Positions 37,359 through 46,692 of a stretch of 64,000 nt of DNA are shown here, piece after piece. The notes under the pieces are model-generated. The model saw nothing but the letters and a program-made list of their open reading frames with translations. It searched no databases and was not told the DNA's origin. This DNA is from CAZMNY01 sp964635375. Lineage in GTDB: Bacteria; Planctomycetota; Planctomycetia; Pirellulales; Pirellulaceae. Numbering within the stretch: the stretch's first letter is position 1; each line of letters starts with the position of its first letter. Both the position numbers and the translations under genes were made by a program. The stretch lies in NCBI GenBank assembly GCA_964635375.1, contig CAZWOU010000005.1, positions 36,078 through 100,077 of the forward strand. Direction: 5' to 3'.

Positions 37359-38698
37359 ATGAAACGTCGAGACTTCCTGCGACGGTTGGGCGCGGCTGGG
37401 TTGGGTTTGGGCGGCGGTTGGTTTCCGGCGCTGGCGAACACGTTGGCGGATGAAAAACAGCGGAAACGGCAGTGCATTTTNNNNNNNNNNTGCTTTGGAT
37501 GGGTGGCGGTCCAAGCCAGATGGACACCTTCGACATGAAACCGGGGCACGCCAATGGAGGCGAGTTCAAGGAAATCGCGACGAGCGTTCCGGGGCTCAAA
37601 TTGAGCGAGCACCTTCCCAAGTTGGCCCAGCACGCCGACCAACTATCGATCATCCGCGGGTTGAGCACCAGAGAGGGAGACCACGGTCGTGGGACCTACT
37701 TGATGCGGACAGGTTATCAGCAAAATGGGCTCATCCGATTTCCCGCGATCGGCTCTAGTCTGTCGAAGACGCTTGGCGATCGCGACGTCGACTTGCCGAA
37801 CTACGTAAGCATCACTCCCGCAGTGGCGCTGAACGCGTCGGCATTCAGCCCGGGCTTCCTGGGGCCCGAATACGCGGCCGCCACCGTTGGCGCTTTGAAT
37901 ACGCTTGGCGGGCAACCCCAAAACGGCGCCGCTGGCGACGATTCGTTCGCCGAACTAGGCGTCGATTTCCTCCACCGCCAACCGGGCGTTTCTGAACAGC
38001 AGGGCAAATCGCGACTGGACCTCTGGAATTCTCTTCAAGATAGTTTCTTGAAAGGCCGTTCCGCCACTTCCGCTTCAGCCCAAGACACGATCTATCGTCG
38101 AGCTGTTCGAGTGATGAACGGGAGGGCGATCGAGGCCTTCAACCTGGGCAACGAGTCGAGTAAGGTTCGCGAGGCATACGGACGAGGAAGGTTCGGGCAG
38201 GGTTGTCTAATGGCTCGGCGGCTCATCGAACGCGGCGTGCCCTTCGTGGAAGTCTCGCTCGGCATCGAATCAGGCGGGGTCGGCTGGGACACCCACCAGA
38301 ACAACTTCGCCTCTGTCCGCACCCTTTCGGAACAACTTGACGTCGGTTGGAGCGTCTTGATGACCGAACTCAAAGACAGAGGCTTGCTGGAGACGACGAC
38401 GATTCTGTGGATGGGCGAGTTTGGTCGAACGCCCGCGATCAACGCCAACGGCGGCCGAGACCACTTCCCCAACGCTTGGTCAGCCGTGCTGGCTGGCGGC
38501 GGTATCCAAGGCGGGTCGATCCATGGCAAGACCAGCGGCGATGGACGGGAAGTGACCGACGGCAAGGTCGATGAGGCCGACGTGCTGGCCACACTCTGCA
38601 CTGCGTTGGGCGTTAATCCGGCAATGGAGAACATCACGCCCATCGGCAGGCCCGTCAAGATCGCCGACGGCGAGCCTATCGAAGCCATCCTCTCCTAA
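37359..38698 (+). CDS. DUF1501 protein, interrupted by a scaffold gap
   Basis: Starts ATG 37359 with a Tat signal (MKRRDFLRRLGAAGLGLGGG). Ten N at 37481-37490 fall in the conserved motif. The left flank ends ...QCI plus TT, the right flank begins with TG then CTT TGG ATG (LWMGGGPSQMDTFD). The family has CILLWMxGGPSQ here, and joining the flanks with a one-base overlap gives exactly C-I-L-L-W-M, making a 442-residue protein in one frame. Later DUF1501 blocks are LIERGVPFVEVSLG, WDTHQNNF, TTILWMGEFGRTPAIN and GRDHFPNAWSAVLAGGGI. The fold resembles alkaline phosphatase/sulfatases. Partner of the DUF1549/1553 gene upstream. Confidence 0.88.
37481..37490. other. Scaffold gap (10 N) inside the DUF1501 gene
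   Basis: The N run separates reading frames 0 and 2. Family expectation and frame arithmetic (122 + 1208 bases is one too many) agree that the contig ends overlap by one T, so probably nothing is missing. Confidence 0.9.
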
Positions 38699-38758
38699 GC
38701 GAGATCACCTGCTGGCGGCCGCGCCGCTGCGTTTCGCGCATTCCAAAAGGGCTTGTTC

Positions 38759-40729
38759 ATGTTGCGCCAGACATTTCGGTTTCTTTGCTACGCAGCCCTT
38801 GGCCTCGCCGCCGTTGGCTGTGGCCCCAGCGCCGATTTAGCTGATTCGCGAAGCCGTGCGCAGACGCCGACAACTGGCAGTCGGCCGGTTACCGGCGAAA
38901 CTGAGACGACCGCCCCAGATCGCCCCAAGGAAGTCGGGCAGACGGAAACTCGGCCTAACGATGCTAAGACGGAACCGAAGGCCGACGACAACGACCACGC
39001 CTTGGAGCCCAAGCCGAACCCCGCTGACGAGACAGCAGACCAACCTGAATCCGCTGAGCCAAGCGAAGGTAACAGCGCTGCGACGACTGGCACTGCTGAA
39101 ACCGGCACTGCTGAAACTGGCGATGCTAAGGCTGGCGATCTCGCGGCTGGCCAAGACGCCAAGGAGAATCTGAAGACCGAACGCATCGCTTTGTTCACGC
39201 TTCAAGGACCTTTGATCGTCGAAGTGGTCTTGTCAATCGATGGCGAACCACATGATCAAGCGCTTGCTAGACTTGTTCAGTACGTCCTCAAGGCGGCTGA
39301 CACCAACAAGGATGGCAGGCCAACGTGGGACGAACTGACGAACAGCCCCAAGTTCACCTACGGACAATTGGGCAACGCGCCGCTGACCACCGCCGAAAAC
39401 AAGCGCAACGCGATCCAGCTTTACGACGTGACCAAGAATGGTCGGGTCGACGCGAGCGAGGTGCCGCGGTTTCTGACTCGCAACGCCGGCGGCTCTCGGA
39501 CGTTTGACTTTCGCAGCGCCAATTACTACCGCGACATCAACCGAAGCGACTCGCCGCTTTTCGAACTCCTGGATTTCAACGACGACGGCCGAATCGACTT
39601 TGGCGAAGCGGACCAAGCTGAGGCAAAGCTGCAAGCTCGGGACGCCGATTCCGATGGCGTGCTGTTCCTGAACGAAGTCGCTAACTCAAGCGAAGAACGC
39701 CCTGGACCGCTCACCCAACGTCGCGTTTCGGCCGGCGCCGCCGCTTCCTGGCTCGGAGGCAGAGCCAAGTGGACGAACATTCTCTATGCGATGGAAGAGC
39801 AGTACATGTTGGGCGGATCTCTGCGGCGATCGGCGTTTGAGCTCACACCCGACCTGTTCGATCGACTCGACAAGAATGACGATGACCGAGTTGATTCGAA
39901 AGAGGTTGCCGCAATGGCGACGGTTGAACCGCATATCCGCATCGAAGCTCATTTTGGCGACCGCGGAGAAACCGAGTCGCCGCGACTCAAGCTGACCTCG
40001 CTTCACGCCGATCTGCAAGACACCTCGTCCGTCGAAATCGGCAACGATCGGATCACTATCCAGTTTCCGAAAGATCGTCTGCTTATCTTCTTAAAAGATC
40101 AAGCAGGATCGCGGCAGACTGGTCAACAAGCAACTGCGCTGCTCAACCAATACGATGCGGACAAGAACGGCTACTTGGATGAAAGCGAGTTTCCCGAACA
40201 GACTCCGGTGCTCCTTGGCGGCATCGAAGCGTACGATTCGGACGAGGATGGCAAGGTCTACAAGGCGGAGATCGAAGGCTACCTCGCTAACGCCGGAGTA
40301 GCTCAGAGAAGTCAGATTCGATCCCGAGCCGGGGATCAGACGGATGCTCTCTTTGACGCTTTGGACTCCGATCAAGACGGCCGACTGGACGGAAGGGAGA
40401 TTCACGCCATCCCGGAACGTCTCAAACAGATGGACCGAGACCAAGACGGCGAGTTGATCGTTGATGAAATCCCTGGTTCGATGGCTCTGGCCCTTGTCCG
40501 CGGCAGTCCGCAGCAGACCGATACTTTGTTTGCAATTCCCGTCTCCAAGCCCACGCCGCCCGAGAACGCGCCTCGCTGGTTCCTCAGCATGGACCGCAAT
40601 CAAGACGGTGCGATAGCCCGAAGCGAGTTCTTGGGCGAACCGCAGCAGTTCGCCGAACTTGACGCGGATGACGATGGCTTTGTCTCGGCCGACGAGATCG
40701 AAACGCCGGCCGAGCAGTCCGAAGAATAG
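38759..40729 (+). CDS. Lipoprotein with eleven EF-hand-like calcium loops
   Basis: 656 residues from ATG 38759. The signal ends in a lipobox (LAAVGC). Residues ~25-145 are a low-complexity, Thr/Glu/Pro/Ala-rich spacer with short repeats (GTAETGTAETGDAKAGD). From ~165 to the end I count eleven 12-residue D-x-[DNT]-x-[DN]-G-type loops: DTNKDGRPTWDE, DVTKNGRVDASE, DFNDDGRIDFGE, DADSDGVLFLNE, DKNDDDRVDSKE, DADKNGYLDESE, DSDEDGKVYKAE, DSDQDGRLDGRE, DRDQDGELIVDE, DRNQDGAIARSE, DADDDGFVSADE. The fifth lacks the central Gly. It would be a surface or periplasmic calcium-binding protein. It follows the DUF1501 gene by 60 bases and may be its operon partner. Confidence 0.88.
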   Translation: MLRQTFRFLCYAALGLAAVGCGPSADLADSRSRAQTPTTGSRPVTGETETTAPDRPKEVGQTETRPNDAKTEPKADDNDHALEPKPNPADETADQPESAEPSEGNSAATTGTAETGTAETGDAKAGDLAAGQDAKENLKTERIALFTLQGPLIVEVVLSIDGEPHDQALARLVQYVLKAADTNKDGRPTWDELTNSPKFTYGQLGNAPLTTAENKRNAIQLYDVTKNGRVDASEVPRFLTRNAGGSRTFDFRSANYYRDINRSDSPLFELLDFNDDGRIDFGEADQAEAKLQARDADSDGVLFLNEVANSSEERPGPLTQRRVSAGAAASWLGGRAKWTNILYAMEEQYMLGGSLRRSAFELTPDLFDRLDKNDDDRVDSKEVAAMATVEPHIRIEAHFGDRGETESPRLKLTSLHADLQDTSSVEIGNDRITIQFPKDRLLIFLKDQAGSRQTGQQATALLNQYDADKNGYLDESEFPEQTPVLLGGIEAYDSDEDGKVYKAEIEGYLANAGVAQRSQIRSRAGDQTDALFDALDSDQDGRLDGREIHAIPERLKQMDRDQDGELIVDEIPGSMALALVRGSPQQTDTLFAIPVSKPTPPENAPRWFLSMDRNQDGAIARSEFLGEPQQFAELDADDDGFVSADEIETPAEQSEE

Positions 40730-40782
40730 GACCATCGGGCATCGGGCGCGCGTTCGTCACCGCAATGAGCGAATGCAGACGC

Positions 40783-43700
40783 TTACTTGGGTTTGGTGTA
40801 GGGGGTTAGTCCGTCTAGGTAACGCCAGTTCTTGACGTAGGAAATCAGGTCCGCCATTTGTTGCTTGTCGATATCCTTCTCAAGTCCTTCAGGCATCAGG
40901 GAGATGCCGTTGGAGCGCATTTCGTCGATCTCACTTCGGGCCAGCGCAGTGGTTTTTCCTTCGGGCAATTTTAGCGTGATCGAATCGCTGGTTTCGACGG
41001 CGAGCACGCCGGTCAGTGAACGGCCGTCGGTCGTGATGACCGAATAGCTTACGTAGTTGCTATCGATGGCTCGGTTAGGCTGCAGGATATCGGTGAGCAG
41101 TTGGGTCGGTTGGCGCGATCGCGAGTCGGCGATATCGGGCGCCACGTCAACGCCCCACTTGCCCACTCGATGACAAGTGGCGCAGTTCTTTCGAAACACA
41201 ATTTCGCCCCGCTGTGGATCGGCCGCCAACGAGAGAGCCGCTTGATAGTCTTTTAGCACCTTCTTCCTGTCCTCCGGTATTGCGGCCGCAAACAGTTTGG
41301 CGATCCGCGTCTTCAGTTCAGGCGTCTTGTTCTTGAGCAGCCGGCCTGTGCGCACGCGGTCGATTTCACCAAGCTTGATCGCGCCACCCCCGACTTGATC
41401 AAGCAGCAGTGATATTCGGCTGGTTCGGGCCAGAGCTAAGTCGAGTATCGCCCGCCTCATCTCGGGAGATTCCGAGGGAAATCGGCCGAGGAGTTCTGCT
41501 GCGGTGGGATCGTCGGCGATTCTGGACAAGGCGGCGATTGCGGCCAACCGTATGGTTCGTGGTAGTTCGCGAATCCTCGCCAACTCGGCAAGTGTCTTCG
41601 CGCTTGCCGGATCGTTCGATGCGACGGCGCCCAAGAACCGAATTGAGAGAATTCTCCGCGCCTCAGTCTGGTCAGAACCGAGGGCAACTTTGTTGGCGGC
41701 GGCGATGGTGCGAGAGACGGCTTTGTCGAAACCCGAGTGTTTTTTCCGCAACGCCTGGTAGCTCGAACGGGCTCGGGCGACTCCTTCAATGTGGCCGAGC
41801 AGGATGGCCATCGTAGCCGAGTCGTTGGCCACAACAAGAGACTCAAGTCCCTCAAGCAGGTTCTCGGACGCGGGCGCTTGCCGTGCTGCCAGTCCCACTA
41901 GCTCTGCAGCCAAAAGGGACTTGGCTTGGCTTCGACTCGGCCCAACTTTGAGGCAACGCGCCAAGATTGCCTCGGCGATCTCGCCGATCTGTTTACCCGC
42001 CGCGATGTTCGTCGCTTGGCGAGTCCAGCGATCTTCAGCACCTCGCCAGGCAATCTCGGTCAACGCGTGAACATCGGCGGAGGTCGCAGGCGTCAAGGAC
42101 AATGCCGCTTGAAAACGGACTTGAACATCATCATCACGACTCAGCTTTCTTACGGCTTCGCGAAGCTCCGAGCTGTCTGAACCCTCACTCAACCGCAGGG
42201 CCTGAATCTTGACTGAGGAATCTGGGCTTCGCAGACCATCGGCAATCAGGCTGTCGGTCAACTGGTCCATGCTTCGCAACAGCCAAAGGCAGCGGGCTTG
42301 TGCGAGCGGCGGGCCCTGCTTGAACTTCGCCTTGAGCAGGGCAGGGAGAGAAGGCGTGGGCCGCTCGAGGATCAGCCTGGCGGCGGTTTCACGATGCCAA
42401 CCGTTTTCGTCTCCAAGCGATTCGACCAGTTTCCGTTCGTTCGACGCAGCGAGTAGGCGCGAGCTCGGTCGGTACGCGTCGCTTGGGACCACGCGATAGA
42501 TGCGGCCGAGGTCGTCGCCATGACGCTGATCTGGGCGGTTCTTCAGTTCGTCGGGCACAAACTGCGGGTGCTCAATCACAGCTCGGTACATATCGACAAC
42601 ATACAGTGATCCATCGGGGCCGTTCTCCATGTTCACTGGCCGGAACCACTCATCAGCCGAAGCCATAAACTCAACTCCAGTTCGCCCGGGCCGCGACGTA
42701 AATGTCGCCCCCAACGGTTGCATCACCTCCCGGTGCACCAGATTGCCAGTCGGGTCGCACGTCAGAGCGTTGCGACGATAGGGCCGAGGCAATCGGTTAC
42801 CGGAATAGATCGTGACGCCACAAGCTGCCGTGAACTGGTTGGCGTGAAGCGTCGATGTTGTCCACGCTCGACTGATCGGGAACAGTTGAGATTCGGCGCC
42901 GGCTTTGGCCACATCGAAGGCGACCTGTCCGGCAAGCGCCGTGGGGTTGCGGCGGAGGTACCGATTGGCCAATACGATATGTTTGAGCGGGTTTCGGTTA
43001 CTGCAAACAAACCGCCGACCGGTCTCGTCAAACGTCAAGCCGAATTGGCCGACTCCGCTTATCGCTTCGTAGTCCGAGCCGATTGGGTCGAATCGAAAGT
43101 CCATGCCGCTGATGGAGACCGGCTTCGCCTGCTTTACTCCCGGTCGCACGCCGACAACCGAACCGCCGCGAAGTCCATTCGCCACGTATACCTGATTGTC
43201 AATCGCCAGAGTTGGATGATTGGCGCGAAGTTGCGAATTCTGTTCAACGAAGCCCTGAAACCAGGTCTCGATTCGATCCGCTTTGCCATCTCCATTGTCG
43301 TCCGGCATGTAGACGACTCGACCTCCGATCGTGGCGATGACGCCCGATTTCCAAGGCTGTATGCCGTTGGCGAAGAGCAACTTGTCAGCAAACACGCTGG
43401 CCGATTCAAAGAACCCGTCGCCGTCCTTGTCCTCGAGGATCTTGATGGTCGAACTGGGCGCCTGACCTTCGCCAGGACCATGAGGATAGTCACGCATCTC
43501 CGCGACCCAAATTCGACCTGCCGCATCAAATCGCATGGCCACGGGATCGATGACCTGCGGCTCCTGGGCCACGAGCTCAATTCGCAGACCTTGGGGCAAA
43601 CGGAAGTGGTCGATGGCTTTCCGAGCGCCCTGCGGACTTGAAAGGCTGCTCTTCGGCGGCGGTTGGGCGGGCGCTGTCGGTTGGGCAGTTGTCGGTTGGG

Positions 43701-43785
43701 CAGGCGCTGTAGTTTGGGCAGCCGTCTGGTGCGACGCGCAGAGGAGGGCAAGGGCGAACAGCGGCAGCGAGGACCAGCGGATCAT
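40783..43785 (-). CDS. PVC-type heme-binding CxxCH protein, second copy
   Basis: 1000 residues from ATG 43785, just before the signal (SSLPLFALALLCASHQTAA). A Pro/Gln/Thr-rich spacer with TAPAQP repeats covers ~20-45. The propeller follows (LRIELVAQEPQVIDPVAMRFDAAGRIWVAEM, IKILEDKDGDGFFESASVFA, VVYMPDDNGDGKADRIETWF), then HEAT repeats (~440-840), and cytochrome c near ~870 (FRKNCATCHRVGKWGVDVAPDIA) with the conserved tail (MPEGLEKDIDKQQMADLISYVKNWRYLDG). It lacks the extra C-terminal module of the copy at 24317-27985. It converges with the EF-hand gene across 53 bases. Confidence 0.9.
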   Translation of the reverse strand: MIRWSSLPLFALALLCASHQTAAQTTAPAQPTTAQPTAPAQPPPKSSLSSPQGARKAIDHFRLPQGLRIELVAQEPQVIDPVAMRFDAAGRIWVAEMRDYPHGPGEGQAPSSTIKILEDKDGDGFFESASVFADKLLFANGIQPWKSGVIATIGGRVVYMPDDNGDGKADRIETWFQGFVEQNSQLRANHPTLAIDNQVYVANGLRGGSVVGVRPGVKQAKPVSISGMDFRFDPIGSDYEAISGVGQFGLTFDETGRRFVCSNRNPLKHIVLANRYLRRNPTALAGQVAFDVAKAGAESQLFPISRAWTTSTLHANQFTAACGVTIYSGNRLPRPYRRNALTCDPTGNLVHREVMQPLGATFTSRPGRTGVEFMASADEWFRPVNMENGPDGSLYVVDMYRAVIEHPQFVPDELKNRPDQRHGDDLGRIYRVVPSDAYRPSSRLLAASNERKLVESLGDENGWHRETAARLILERPTPSLPALLKAKFKQGPPLAQARCLWLLRSMDQLTDSLIADGLRSPDSSVKIQALRLSEGSDSSELREAVRKLSRDDDVQVRFQAALSLTPATSADVHALTEIAWRGAEDRWTRQATNIAAGKQIGEIAEAILARCLKVGPSRSQAKSLLAAELVGLAARQAPASENLLEGLESLVVANDSATMAILLGHIEGVARARSSYQALRKKHSGFDKAVSRTIAAANKVALGSDQTEARRILSIRFLGAVASNDPASAKTLAELARIRELPRTIRLAAIAALSRIADDPTAAELLGRFPSESPEMRRAILDLALARTSRISLLLDQVGGGAIKLGEIDRVRTGRLLKNKTPELKTRIAKLFAAAIPEDRKKVLKDYQAALSLAADPQRGEIVFRKNCATCHRVGKWGVDVAPDIADSRSRQPTQLLTDILQPNRAIDSNYVSYSVITTDGRSLTGVLAVETSDSITLKLPEGKTTALARSEIDEMRSNGISLMPEGLEKDIDKQQMADLISYVKNWRYLDGLTPYTKPK

Positions 43786-44194
43786 TTGTCGTCTCGTCAA
43801 TCGGTGGAATGTCGCGTCTGAGCCTCCGCTCAAGGACCTGGGCTCAAACTGGTGATTGTTATTCTATCCCGATTGGGCCGACCGTGCGCGATCGGACGCA
43901 TCATGCCGCTTGGGCGGCTATTTTGCATCAAGTTGTGACTGCCGGATCTTGATTTCGGATTGCGCGGAATGAACCCTTCGCAGCAGGGCCGCTCGAGAAA
44001 AAACAGGAACCCCGTCGGGAAAGAAGCCAACTCGCGGCCAATAATAGGACGATGCCTATCGACGCTACGGATGTGGTCAATGGAGGAATGGACTCCATCA
44101 GTTTGTGCATTAGCCCTGACCGGCTTAGGAAGGATCTTCGACGCGCGACGTAGGATCGTCGTGAGATGGATCTGCTTTTGCAAGGAGTCATTAG
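43786..44194. other. Upstream region of the BBP7-type gene
   Basis: 409 bases between the divergent PVC cytochrome and the barrel gene. AAGGAG at 44182-44187 sits seven bases before ATG 44195 and is one of the best Shine-Dalgarno sequences in the window. No confident promoter hexamers. Confidence 0.5.
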
Positions 44195-45805
44195 ATGAAG
44201 CCCCTATTCGCTCTCGGGGCGTGTCTCGCAACCGCCGTGCTCGCTGGCGCGGCCTCAGCCCAATTCCCGGCCCCCCAAAGCGGAGCGCCGTATTGGGCCA
44301 CCACGGGCCCGGGCACTGCAATCGGAACCGGCGTCACCGCGCAGCCAAGTACGTACCGCTACCAACGCGACGACCCGATGCCAAACGTTCCGCGGCCACC
44401 GCAACCTCCTGTAGTTCGACCCCCTGTAGTTCAACCCCCTGTAGTTCAGCCCCCTGCGGTCCAGCCTCCTGCAGTTCAGCCTCCGCACGCCCATCCGCAC
44501 ATGAACCAGCCAGCCCCGTATGGGCACGGCGGTCCTCAGATGCAGATGCAGCCTTCTCATGCGCCTCACACTCAGTCGCACCAGCTGCCGCCGGGCATGC
44601 CGCACGCGGGAACATGGACGCCCAATGGCGTCGGCGCGAACGGCTCAGCGTTCGATGTGAACGGTTATGCCTGCGAGCAACCCAGTTACGGCATCAAGCG
44701 CGCGCACCGCGGCGGCTGGTTTGGAAGCGCCAGCGCGATGTTCATGACGCGTGACAACGCCAACAATGTTTGGCTCAGCGTCGATGATGGAAACATCACC
44801 GACAAAGTGATGACGGCTCACGACGCGGAGATGGATTATGGCACCGGCGGCGAAATCACCATTGGCCGCTACTACTGCAACAACACGCGGGCCTGGCAAT
44901 TCACATATTGGGGCATTTTTCCCGATCGGCAAGAACACAGTGTTCGCGCGGGCGTAGACACCGTTGGCAACTTGGGAACGTCGCGTACGTTTGACGGATT
45001 GCAGTACGCTGGCGGCAACGTTGTTGACTTCTACAATGACGAAGACCTACATCGCCTGCGGCGCAACTACGAGTTCCACAACGTTGAACTCAACATCATG
45101 GGCGCACCCGGTTATGCCGCTCCAGCCACTTGCTGCGCGCCCTTCGGCGATGTGGGCGGCAATTGCGGCGCCTGCAAAACGGGCCCAAGCAGTTGCGGCG
45201 CCTGCGGTGGCCGAGGCTGCCCCTCATGCGTCACGTCCTGCGACTGGCGTTTCAATTGGTTGGCAGGCTTTCGGTACTTTCAGTTCCGCGAGGATTTCTT
45301 GTATTCAAGCGACGCGGCGGACAACGTGTTCAACGGCGCGCCGGAAGAGATTCACTATGAGATCGATCTCGAAAACCACTTGATCGGTTTTCAAGTTGGC
45401 GGCATCGCCGACTACTGCTGGAGTTCTCGATGGAACTTCCGTAACAGCATCAAGGTCGGCGCCTACGCCTCCTACATCAACCACCGCTCGCGAATCTACG
45501 GGTCGGCCGGAACGGCGACAATTAGCAACATCAACAGCCCGTACAACGGTGCGGACTGGCTCGTCAATTCGGACAAGGACGACATTGCCTTCATGGCCGA
45601 ATGGGACACCGCCGTCACCTATCAATGGAATTGCAATTGGCGAGCCCGCATGGGATACCGCGCTGTGGCCATCACCGGCGTCGCTCTCGTCGGCGAACAG
45701 ATCCCCACGGAGACCTATGTCGACCTGGGCAACGTGAGGATTATCGACTCCAACGGCAGCATGATTCTGCATGGAGGATACGCCTCGCTCGAATACAGCT
45801 ATTGA
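44195..45805 (+). CDS. BBP7-type outer-membrane beta-barrel protein
   Basis: 536 residues with a cleavable signal (ALGACLATAVLAGAASA). Residues ~60-105 form a Pro/Val/Gln repeat (PPVV, PPVVQ, PPAVQ units), encoded by a 15-bp DNA repeat at 44400-44480. From ~165 (RAHRGGWFGSASAMFMTRD) alternating aromatic/polar strands begin, as in the planctomycete BBP7 barrel family, to the final aromatic (SMILHGGYASLEYSY). A Cys-rich loop (NCGACKTGPSSCGACGGRGCPSC) at ~325 is inserted. The product is expected in the outer membrane. Its strong Shine-Dalgarno sequence and strong terminator suggest high expression. Confidence 0.8.
   Translation: MKPLFALGACLATAVLAGAASAQFPAPQSGAPYWATTGPGTAIGTGVTAQPSTYRYQRDDPMPNVPRPPQPPVVRPPVVQPPVVQPPAVQPPAVQPPHAHPHMNQPAPYGHGGPQMQMQPSHAPHTQSHQLPPGMPHAGTWTPNGVGANGSAFDVNGYACEQPSYGIKRAHRGGWFGSASAMFMTRDNANNVWLSVDDGNITDKVMTAHDAEMDYGTGGEITIGRYYCNNTRAWQFTYWGIFPDRQEHSVRAGVDTVGNLGTSRTFDGLQYAGGNVVDFYNDEDLHRLRRNYEFHNVELNIMGAPGYAAPATCCAPFGDVGGNCGACKTGPSSCGACGGRGCPSCVTSCDWRFNWLAGFRYFQFREDFLYSSDAADNVFNGAPEEIHYEIDLENHLIGFQVGGIADYCWSSRWNFRNSIKVGAYASYINHRSRIYGSAGTATISNINSPYNGADWLVNSDKDDIAFMAEWDTAVTYQWNCNWRARMGYRAVAITGVALVGEQIPTETYVDLGNVRIIDSNGSMILHGGYASLEYSY
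44400..44482 (+). repeat. 15-bp coding tandem repeat in the barrel gene
   Basis: Five or more copies of a unit close to CCTGTAGTTCAACCC encode PPVVQ/PPAVQ. Because the unit is in frame, copy-number change would lengthen or shorten the periplasmic or surface Pro-rich stalk without disrupting the protein. Confidence 0.85.
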
Positions 45806-45873
45806 GCCCGCGTCTCCCAACGACCGGCCCAGAGCACTGCTCTACGGGCTGTAACTCGCTTTGGATAACACGA

Positions 45874-45909
45874 CACCTTGGCCGACACGCGTCGGCCAAG
45901 GTGCTTTTT
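45874..45909 (+). terminator. Rho-independent terminator of the barrel gene
   Basis: A perfect 13-bp stem (CACCTTGGCCGAC / GTCGGCCAAGGTG) with loop ACGC is followed by CTTTTT. It lies 69 bases after the barrel gene stop. It is the clearest terminator in the window. Confidence 0.93.
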
Positions 45910-46041
45910 CTTGGGTCCAGAAGCAACATTCTGGCATCAAACGGTAGATTTGCCGGAATGGCCTTGATCGGCCGCGCCAATCCGTTCAGTCTAGAGTGGT
46001 ACGTCTTTCCGCACGATTCCGAACTAGCTGGTGACGATTCT

Positions 46042-46599
46042 ATGTTGCGTCTTTTCTTGGCCGTCATCGTCTTCGTCTTGTCGATCCATCCCGCGATGGG
46101 ACAATCGCCTCCCGCCAAGGAGAAACCGAAATCGACGGTCAAGATGCCGCCAAAGAAAGAGGAGAAACCCCCTTTCGCGACATTGCCCAAGCCCTTTGGC
46201 GACATCGAGGGCAACCTCCACGAGCTCGAGGAGGACGGCTTGTTCAAAATCGTTGAAGCCAAGTTCGACTTCATTTCGGATACTCAGGATCAAGGCCTGA
46301 GTTGGACGCTGGAAGTCCAGCGTCGAGCAACGTTTCGTCGAGCGACGATGTTGCTGAAGAATCTTCGCGACGCCCGGTTCTACCATCTTGCCAAGAAGAC
46401 AGGAAACAAGCTGCCCATCCACAATACGGTCCTTGAGTACCCAGGCATCTTGGATCAGGCCGCAGCGCAAGGCAAGACGCTGGTGAAATCTGAACGCTTT
46501 CGCGTTTGGGTCCCGCTCACCGACGTGGAAGCGCGTCGGGTCGTTGGGCTGGACGCCAATCTCCTTGAATTGGGGCGAATGAAATCGCGCCGCCGTTGA
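46042..46599 (+). CDS. Secreted hypothetical protein
   Basis: 185 residues from ATG 46042, chosen because a signal peptide starts there (MLRLFLAVIVFVLSIHPAMG). A Lys/Pro-rich spacer (PPAKEKPKSTVKMPPKKEEKPP) precedes a folded part (LHELEEDGLFKIVEAKFDFISDTQDQGLSWTLEVQRRATFRRA, then FRVWVPLTDVEARRVVGLDANL). I recognise no family. It follows the terminator, so it has its own promoter somewhere in 45910-46041. Confidence 0.65.
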   Translation: MLRLFLAVIVFVLSIHPAMGQSPPAKEKPKSTVKMPPKKEEKPPFATLPKPFGDIEGNLHELEEDGLFKIVEAKFDFISDTQDQGLSWTLEVQRRATFRRATMLLKNLRDARFYHLAKKTGNKLPIHNTVLEYPGILDQAAAQGKTLVKSERFRVWVPLTDVEARRVVGLDANLLELGRMKSRRR

Positions 46600-46692
46600 T
46601 CGGCAGTCCGAAGGAACGATAGCCGATTGCTTCTGTTTTCGCGTTGACGATGCATGGCGGATTCTGTAGTCTCCCGCCAACCTATTGAGGGA

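Noticed and set aside
43960..44754. A rightward 264-residue Ser/Ala/Arg-rich frame overlapping the barrel gene start
   Set aside because: Out of frame with the barrel gene, low complexity, and lacks a Shine-Dalgarno sequence; the barrel gene has a strong one.
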